Shown here: one piece after another, positions 30,501 to 39,500 of the stretch | Position numbering within the stretch: the stretch's first letter is position 1 | Layout of the letters: every line of letters begins with the position of its first letter | DNA from: Atriophallophorus winterbourni | Lineage: Eukaryota; Platyhelminthes; Trematoda; Plagiorchiida; Microphallidae | Assembly: GCA_013407085.1 (NCBI GenBank) | Contig: JACCGJ010000189.1 | Location: forward strand, 16,196-80,195 | Reading direction: 5' to 3' | Length of the DNA: 64,000 nucleotides | Translations under genes and position numbers: made by a program | Notes under the pieces: generated by a model | What the model saw: only the letters and a program-made list of their open reading frames with translations | Databases searched by the model: none | What the model was told of the DNA's origin: nothing

Positions 30501-33500
30501 CCTCGTGGGCAAGCGCAAATGTATCCTTTCAATCGATTGTTTGGGTCACGATAGCACTGATGGGGTCCGCAAAGCTTGTACGCGAGCTTGCAGGGGTCCC
30601 TGGGTTCCTGATTGAAATAAAGAAATTGTGCCTCACGGAGAAGTATCGGAAATTAAATGTTCTAACACTGTCACTTCAAGATCTCGTACTTCAGGTAACG
30701 ATAATTTTTTATTTGGATTGCGGGTATTCGATTCTTTGGACATCGGAAATTAACACTTTAGAGAACCTAATCAACTAAAGGTTTGTATACGACTTGTCAA
30801 TTTTATTTTTTGCATCACTTCTATGTATAAATGTTTCCTTAGATAATTCATAACATTCCTATCAAACCGTCAATAAAATGCGTAGCCTGAAACCTAGCGA
30901 ATTCGCGGTAGAATAAACGCCAGTTTTTACATGCGTCCGTTTTGCTAAGCAAAAATTAATCTGACGTTTAGACGCCTAGAATAACTGGACAGTCGCAATA
31001 GCCATCATACAGAGCGAAGGTCATGCGTTGAGTGGGGTGGTGACTAACCTCTCGAGTGAAGCAGGTCATCTACAGAAATTAAATTGTAGGAGTAGAAGGA
31101 ACCAAGACGAACCATTGTACGTCTTGAAATCTCATTTCATTCGCGATTGTAACTGAGGTTTATTATGTAAAACCACGTTGTCTCAGATGTTCGAAAGCGT
31201 TTGACCGGGTCGAACAATCGTTTTTGATCAGATAACGGAACGTGTTGACAGTGGAAGCCAGTAAGTTCGAATGAAACTAATTACATCTGTAACCCGCACA
31301 GTGAGGATCCTAGCAATGCCTTTATCGCTAGGTGGATCAGTCATTGGAAGGGTTCCGCGTGAAGTTCTGTTCTGCCCTCCCTTGTTTCCAATCTACAAGC
31401 ATGTCTCCACTAAACAAAAACAAAGTTTTGTTGGCTGAGTAGATGAAAATATAGAGCCAAATCTCCTCTCTATTTAATTATGCTTTCTGTTGAAGGCACT
31501 GTGTGTCTGCGTTAGATACAAACATTGTCCTATTACTTCCAACCATTCAAGATTTAGATTGTCGTGCAAACTTGGACTTCCGAATTCGGGCGGGACAACG
31601 GATAACATGAACCCGAAAATCAATATTTGCATAAGTTAATAAAGCTCTGTACAACGTGACACCGTGTGCCGCGTCCTAAATTGAATATTTTCATTTTTTA
31701 ATGGAAGAAATTTATTTAATGATGAACACATGCATGCTCACACAATTGAAATAAAAAGGCTGAAGTGAATTTAATCATAAATCAACCGATTTTCCCACAT
31801 TATACGCTGAACGTACAGGTTCGCCAACGCTGCGTGTCCGTTTATGCAGTTGTCTTATCGTCAACAAGTTGACGATTTAATTAATTATTTATTTATGTGC
31901 AAACTCACACATGTTTTCATAAAATATAATCCAAAGTATTTGACTTGCTGACAGAAGAAAGGTTCAATATCGTATTCCAAAAGATATACCCTATGGTGAG
32001 TTGCAACTAGGAAGTCGACCATTGGGCAGACCGCACTTGCGGAACAAAGACGTTTGCAAAAGAGATATGAATGCTCTTGCCCTTGACCACACGTGTTAGG
32101 AGGAACTCGCTCTTGACCGCTCACTTTGTGTAAAGCGTCGTCTGCTGGTTTAGGAGGAGCTGATACAACTCTTGGCGGCCGAACGCAGTTAACGCCGCCG
32201 GTGTGCAACTGACGCCTTTCGACCGAGTACTGACTGTCCATGTGAGTGTTGCCGGTGAGATTGTTCCTCCGGAATCACACTGTTAATCATTCGAAATGAT
32301 GCTGAGCATGAAACAATTATGGCTAAACTGTTTAACTATGCTCACTTATTCATTCATGTAATAGTTGCGTTAACGACACCCATGGTCTATTAGCTTATAT
32401 CTATCAACCATTATTGGTTCATCAGCCCCATATTAGATATCATTCATTCTCATTCTCATTCATACTCTTCATTAAGTGTATTGCATTTTCCAGAATGAAA
32501 CCAGTTTGTATTATATAGGTCAGATAATGATCATCAAATATAAATCATTTTTCACAGATGGGTCGAGGAAACACACTTACTTCACACATTGGCCCTCCCC
32601 ATGCTGGTGGGCAAATGCATTTGTACGGCAGTCCCTCGTGGGTCCGCTCACTAGGGCGCAACGGTTCGCACCTACCGTTGTTATGACAACTGCAAAACGT
32701 CGAAACGATGATACGGTTTCCGGGTGTAGATGTTTGTACGAACTATATAAATGATTGCATATTCCACACTTATTAAGCCGCCGTTCGTGATTTCAAAGTT
32801 TAAGGTATGCGGATCATGATCCTACTATTTCTACCTGATGAGTGCAACCGGCACGAAACCGTTTGAGGTTTGTGTGTGTGATGCATGCGCATGCGAATGA
32901 AGATTTTTGTTCACTGATCTGTATGTGCTCGGATGGCTCTCAAGACTCTGTCCTAAACATCCACACTGATGTAAGAGGTATGCCTCATTAGATGGAAACC
33001 AGATTACAGCAAAGGTGAAACTTTCGCAGTTCGAGTTAGTATTTCACTGAACACGGAGACAATCAACGGTCAATCCCTACAACACGTACACTTCCACTGA
33101 CATTTGCTATTCCACATTCTCACCGGAACTGCCGTCGGTTCTTCTATTCGGTGCGCGTTTGTTTCTTATCAAACTCCCTACCGTCAGATGTTGTCCAATC
33201 ATCTAGTGAAACGATTTTCATGAACAAATCGGATATATTTGTAAGCGGTAATTCCAACCTATATCCCTTTTATATGTCACGGCATTTATCGTGACGAATA
33301 TTTTCCATCATATCGAGACAATACATGACATTTTCTCTAACTACAACATGTGTGGTTCTTTCCAACGCCTCAACTTTTTATATATATTTTATTATACGAA
33401 TATCCTATGGTGTTGCACAGCTACAAGCTTTTTATACCATAAATTCTTGAATCCTGAATTTTGAATCTTATGTTTTTTTTAATAAAGTTCATGACTAATT

Positions 33501-36500
33501 GCATGAATCTCAGTCCCAATATGTCAAATTAGAAATGAATTTAGAAACGCAGGTCGGAAGCACACGATAGCTTTCGTTGAACTTGTCAATTGTTATGCTT
33601 GCGCTTCAGTGAGCTTACATACTAACCTCAATCCGACTCCGTGTTATACTCATCTTGTTATCAAATGTGAGTAAAATGCATTCAATGGACCAATGGATCA
33701 ATGGACAAGTTTTATAAGTAAAACATTGTTACATTTTGCAAAAATGTTCAAGCGTCATATAACGAATATTACCATTCATTAGTCGTTTGAAAATACTTTG
33801 AGCTCTTGAGTAGGAATCATTTTGAATTTCTCTATTTGTGCATCGTGATTTTCAAGGCTCACTAAACAGTAATGTCATTACTGAACTTAATCTCACTGTT
33901 TCCGTCTGATGAAGGCAAACCGCCAAAAACCGGTTTTGGTGTGTACAAGCTACAAGCTTTTTATACCATAAAATCTTGAAGCTTGAACAAACACTGCGTT
34001 TATTACAGCATCACGTGTTCTCAATTTTCTAAAACAGGTATTTGGAACATGTTTGCCCAAGATAATCTTACGTATCATGAATCCATACCTGAGACCAGTC
34101 ATGGAATGCGCTATGCTTTCCTCGTCTGTGTGGCTCAATAAAGATGTAGAACTTATGCAGCGCATTCATCACCACGCGACAAAACCAGTTCTAAGCATCC
34201 GAAACAAGCCTTACTACAGAAGGTTATCTCACCTGAATTCGTTCGACAATTCCTATCGATGAATCATAGGAGACCTGATCATACTTTATTAAATAGTTCA
34301 GCCGTCAAGACCTCCCTTACAAGGACTCTTCACTCGAAGTAATACGCGGGACTATTGGACCCATGAATATACGCTTGTGGTGCCCATGTCTGTTTTACTT
34401 GAAAGGGTTTAATTTTTACCGCTACATGTTAAACTAACTGGCAAGCGTTTTAATCGAAATTTGACGATTTTTTTTAATTGTGTGTTTACCCTACTACTTA
34501 TTAACTACTGTGTACTCATCGGCCATTTTAATTTTTAATTTTCACATCATCCTATGGTTTAACGTTAACTAATGCTTTTTGGCACAACTTAAACCGATCG
34601 AATTACTATTACTTTAAAAAATGGAAACAGCATCAATACACCTGTGATAATGTGTACGGTCACTTATCGCTCCTAACATTAATCTTCAGTCACTTAATCC
34701 CCGGGGAAGGTATTAAGATAAGAACTTATTGAATGTGTGCATGACTACATGAAGACCTCAAAAAGTGGCTAATCTCGCAGATACTCAACAAACGGTACAA
34801 TAACGAATGTCACTTTTTGGGAGCGAAGCGAACGTGCGAAGTGACATTTTCAAAGGGTCCTACTGCCCTTGCAATTTGCGACTAGTATCAAAGCCGAATA
34901 TCCGAATGCACTTTGCAACTTCTCTTCGCTTGAAATCCCAACAAAGTATTCGTTATTGTCTGTACTCAACAAGCAACAAAACAGTATAAGAATGAAAGAC
35001 CCACCATGCACCCTCCCTTCCCTCCCGAGCGACGCCATGTTTGATGTTCTAAATATATACAGCGGTTTCTTGCTGTATGTTTCTAAAGACCATAGTGACG
35101 AAGCAAGTTTTTTTATCTCCGTGATCGAAGCCTGGTTGGTGCACTGTCTCTTAGCAAGATGTGGTTTGCTGATGGGACGTTAAAGGTTGTACCTTTGCTT
35201 TTTCACGAGTTATACACTATGAATTTTCAATATGTTGAAGGCGTCACACCACCAGCAATTTTCTGTCTTTTACAAAACAAAACAGCAATTACATATAATA
35301 AGCTGCTTTGTGTGTTGCGAGATATGGCGCCACATGCAGCACCAGATGTAATTTTAACTGACTTTAAAAGTGCAGCTATGAATGCATTTCGCTCAAACTT
35401 TCCATCTGCCAGAGTAACTGGATGTTATTTTTATCTATGCCAAGCCATGCAACGAAAAATATGTGAACTAGGGATGAAAGCAGATTATGAGGCAGACGAT
35501 TATTTACGCCTCATGATTATATGCCTACCAGCGTTTGATTTTGTTCCGTTGAATGATGTAGTCGACACATTTGAGATTTTAGCCGAATCTATGCCTCAAA
35601 GAGAGAGGATGAATGAACTGTTATCCTATTTTGAACATACCTTTTTCGAGGTCGACGAATTAGAGGTAGAAGCGAAAACTTTGCACCAGCTATATTTCCA
35701 CCTGAAAGCTGAAGACACATGAAGACGCAAATAGTTGTGTTGCTCGAACGAATAATGCTGTAGATGGCTGGCATAATGCATTACAGTCACTCTTTTCTTG
35801 CAAACTTCCCACCATTTGGACATTTCTTAACGGTTTGCGAAAGGATTGCCGACGGCATACGGCCTCTGTTTTTAAAGCAAGTGCTGGGGTTCATATCAAA
35901 CAGAAGAAGATGTATGCTGAGACATGCGCCAGGACATTTCGAGCAATTCAGCGATACTCAACTACGGGAAGATTGACCTTCTTAAAATCAATTGCATATC
36001 TCTCCTGCTAAATAAATTATTTGAACGTATTCTGCATTCTTCAGAATTTATCACAATGGGGATTAAGTGACTGAAGATTAATGAAGTGGGATGAAGTGAC
36101 TTGGTGATTAAGTGTCTGATGATTAATTGTCAGACGATTAAGTGTCAGTAAACCTTGAAAAATATGTACGAATAATTATGCAAACCAAAGTTTCATCAAA
36201 TATATGTAGTAAGCTACTGAGGTAATCCTAGCATGCCCGGCTGCTCAGTGTTAAGAGAAAGGCGAAATCGTCAAAGATCATCGACATGCACTTACTCGAA
36301 TGAATGGCATTCAACCATCTCAGCGGTGCAACGCCTCGCGGTCACATTGAAATGGTAACCTTCTTTGCATTCACAACGATAGTCCCAATTGTAAACGCTG
36401 CCCAGCTTATGGCGTATGCGGCTATGAATTTGACTAGCGTTGTCCGGGTTCGGTACGGAGTAGCACACTCCGGTGCTGTGCTCATCGTTCTCGCATACGC

Positions 36501-39500
36501 CCGGTCGATAACATGGATTCGGGCAATGAAGGTCCACGTACTGTCGAATGGTGGGCAATAATCTGTAGTACCTCATTTCGATTTCAATAAAAGTTACTCA
36601 TATACTACTAAGCGGCGCCGTGGTGGTATAGCGGATATGTCTTTCAACTTTGATTCAGACAGTCCATGTTTCAGTCCCGCCCGGTTGCACATTTAGTATA
36701 ACTGTGTTTAACTCATATCTCCCGCGCATCCGAAAGTGAAATACGTAATAATGATAGTTGTGAAATTATCTGGGATAGCATATCACCCTGTCACCTATGG
36801 CGCTTCGTACCAAAGAAGCCTGTCGGTAGGTCTGAAAGACCTGACAAGGAGTAAAACCACGACTGAGAAACCATTTGCAAAGTCACATGGATCCGAAATT
36901 ACCCAATACCACGGGAACGTCCTGGTGAGCCAACTGAACAAAATAAAGAGTGAACGCTGAACTCAAGTGACTGATGTTGATAACAAAACTGCTGCGACTA
37001 GCGGATTGGTTCTCTGGATAAGCGCTCAAGGGTTCAAGTTGGGGTTTTGACTACTCTCTTCATAAACTGTAAGTGGTGTCCGAGTTGTTAAATGTTAAAA
37101 AAATGTTCAGCGTGCGCGCTTCATGGTGTTTGAAACCGCTAGAAATGCCTATGACACAGAAAAATAATTGTCCACATGTTGTTTCGAAGAGATATTAAGT
37201 TGAACAGGTGATTAGTATTTTTAGTATTATGTTATCAGAAATGTCTAAAGAAAATCTTGGGCGGTAATTATTTGGTCCGGGGAGGTATTAGAAACAACGG
37301 CGCATTGCTTCTGGCAGAAAATCTTTTTAGAAAATAGCAGAACGATTTCAGTGGTGAAATCTATGTATACAATTAGCTTGCACTGGTAGCGGATTGACTC
37401 GTGTTCACTTACAGACACAACAACCGCCAATTTACTCCGTGAAGAAGATTAACACTTACTTGCTTGCGCATACATTGACATAGATTCAAAAAGAAATACA
37501 GCAGTGTGAAGTAGCCTTGGTCGTAATACTTTCCGGTGGTGGTGAACAGTTGCCGGATGGAATGTTCGGAGTCTTTTCCTAGGTCCTCGTTCGTGAAGCC
37601 CCAAATCAATTCGGCGTATGACGCTGTGGGTACGTCAGGAGAGCAATATCGACTGTATGGACAGAATAAAAAAGGTATGGATAGTTGGGAAAATATATTT
37701 ATGTCGCGTTAACTGATCGATGCAACAGTGGTTGCGTCATTACTTGCATGACGTATTTTCAGTCCCATAGTACACAAATCTGAGCAAGAAGCCTGGAAAC
37801 TAGAATCAGTTTGCGGACGGAAGAATGTTTGCAACACGAGGCAAACAAGATCATTACCATCAAAATCCGCATGTCTTGAAACAATACCGAAATCGTATGC
37901 AAAGCTTTCATTTTGAACTGATGAGGTTTGAAGTTACACACAACTATATTGTAGTTCATAAGTTTAAACAAATTTGTATTCAACTTTTAATAATCTGTTC
38001 CACAAAGCAGCTAGCAGGTTTATTATTGGAGGTTCGTTGTGTAATAAGTTTCAGACTTTTTGCCATCAACTAAGATGGTATTAGTAGAAACTATTCTCAC
38101 GATACAAAATGGTCTTTATTTTTTTACTGCGTTTGTACAATAAATACCTGTTCCCGTGTTCGATGGTGTACAACCTTTGTGATTCATGTTCCACATGTTA
38201 AAAACAACAGCAATGTAGTCAAGATGTATAAGTAATTGTTTATAATATAACATTGTGTGGTTAGATGCCATACCACGAGTAATTTCCGTGTATGGTGTGA
38301 CCTCCCAATAGCAAGGATTGACGCGTGATGTCATTTAAATTTTGTATATTTCGCAATGACTATTCCTCCTGTCCGCTCACGGCCAGTTTAGGTACATTTA
38401 TTCTCGGGCGCAGTATTCCGCTAGTCAATCAGAAGTAATGTTTTACAGTTTGAATGGAATACATAAATCGCAACAGTCGTACGACAAGCAGGAAGAAATG
38501 TATTGTACTAGATCGATAATGATAAAAACCCTTTCGTTATATAAGAAGTTACGTTGATATCATTTAGTTTATCAATGGAACGACCAGAAATCAATAAGCA
38601 ATCTCGGCAAAACCTAATAAGGAACGTCTTTTTTATGGTACCTTTTTTCAATCAGACTTAGGAAACTTAATGCAAAGTCGACTGGCTGCCTGCAAAGCTG
38701 AAAGCAACTTGGATCTCCTTAGAAGAGTCCTAGGTTAGTTTGACCCCAATATTGTCTGCAAATTGATTTCAACCTACATCCGTCCTCATGTTGAATATGC
38801 TCTCCTGGCATGGGATCCTTGGTTGAAAAAAGATATTCAGCTATTGGAAACTCCACAGCACAGAGCGACAAAACTCGTCCTGCGACTATCTATTTATCCA
38901 TATGAAATGAGACTTAAGATATTGAATTTGCATTCGGCTCAATACAAACGGAAACGAGGAGCACTAATATCCATTTGGACAGTGCTTAATCAAGCAAATC
39001 ACCCTTGCAGTCGTTTGTTTCATCTTTCCCATAACACTCATCTGCGAGGTCACCAATCGAAACTTTACCAACATCATAGCAGGTTGAACTGCCGCAAATA
39101 TGCATTTTCCGTTCGCAATCTGCAATTGTGGAACAGTTTACCTACTCACGTGGTACAATCTGGAACCATTGACGTTTAAAAGAAATCACTAGATATCCAC
39201 AAGGACAAGTATGATTTTCAAGTTTGACAGTAATCTAACAATATTTTGATATTTTTTACCATCCGACCCGATGTACATTTTGTGGGTCTTGTAAAGCAAA
39301 GCTTTTAACCTGCTTATCATCTTTGAATAAATCTATGAATAAACATAATTCATATTTTAGAAAACGTTTTCATGAAATGTGATTCAAAAATCTTCCTATT
39401 ACCCACCCCTGTATATACATTGGCTGTTTGTAGTTATCAGATGGAGACAGTAATATTATGTTCAGTAAACCAAGGATGAGATACCGACCCGTGTACAAGC

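Noticed and set aside
31885..32241. Minus-strand open frame of 118 codons
   Set aside because: It is the antisense shadow of an RTE-like fragment read on the plus strand (GRPHLRNKDVCKRD).
36618..36690. tRNA gene
   Set aside because: A- and B-box-like motifs are present, but the acceptor and anticodon stems do not pair into a cloverleaf; treated as a tRNA-derived repeat.
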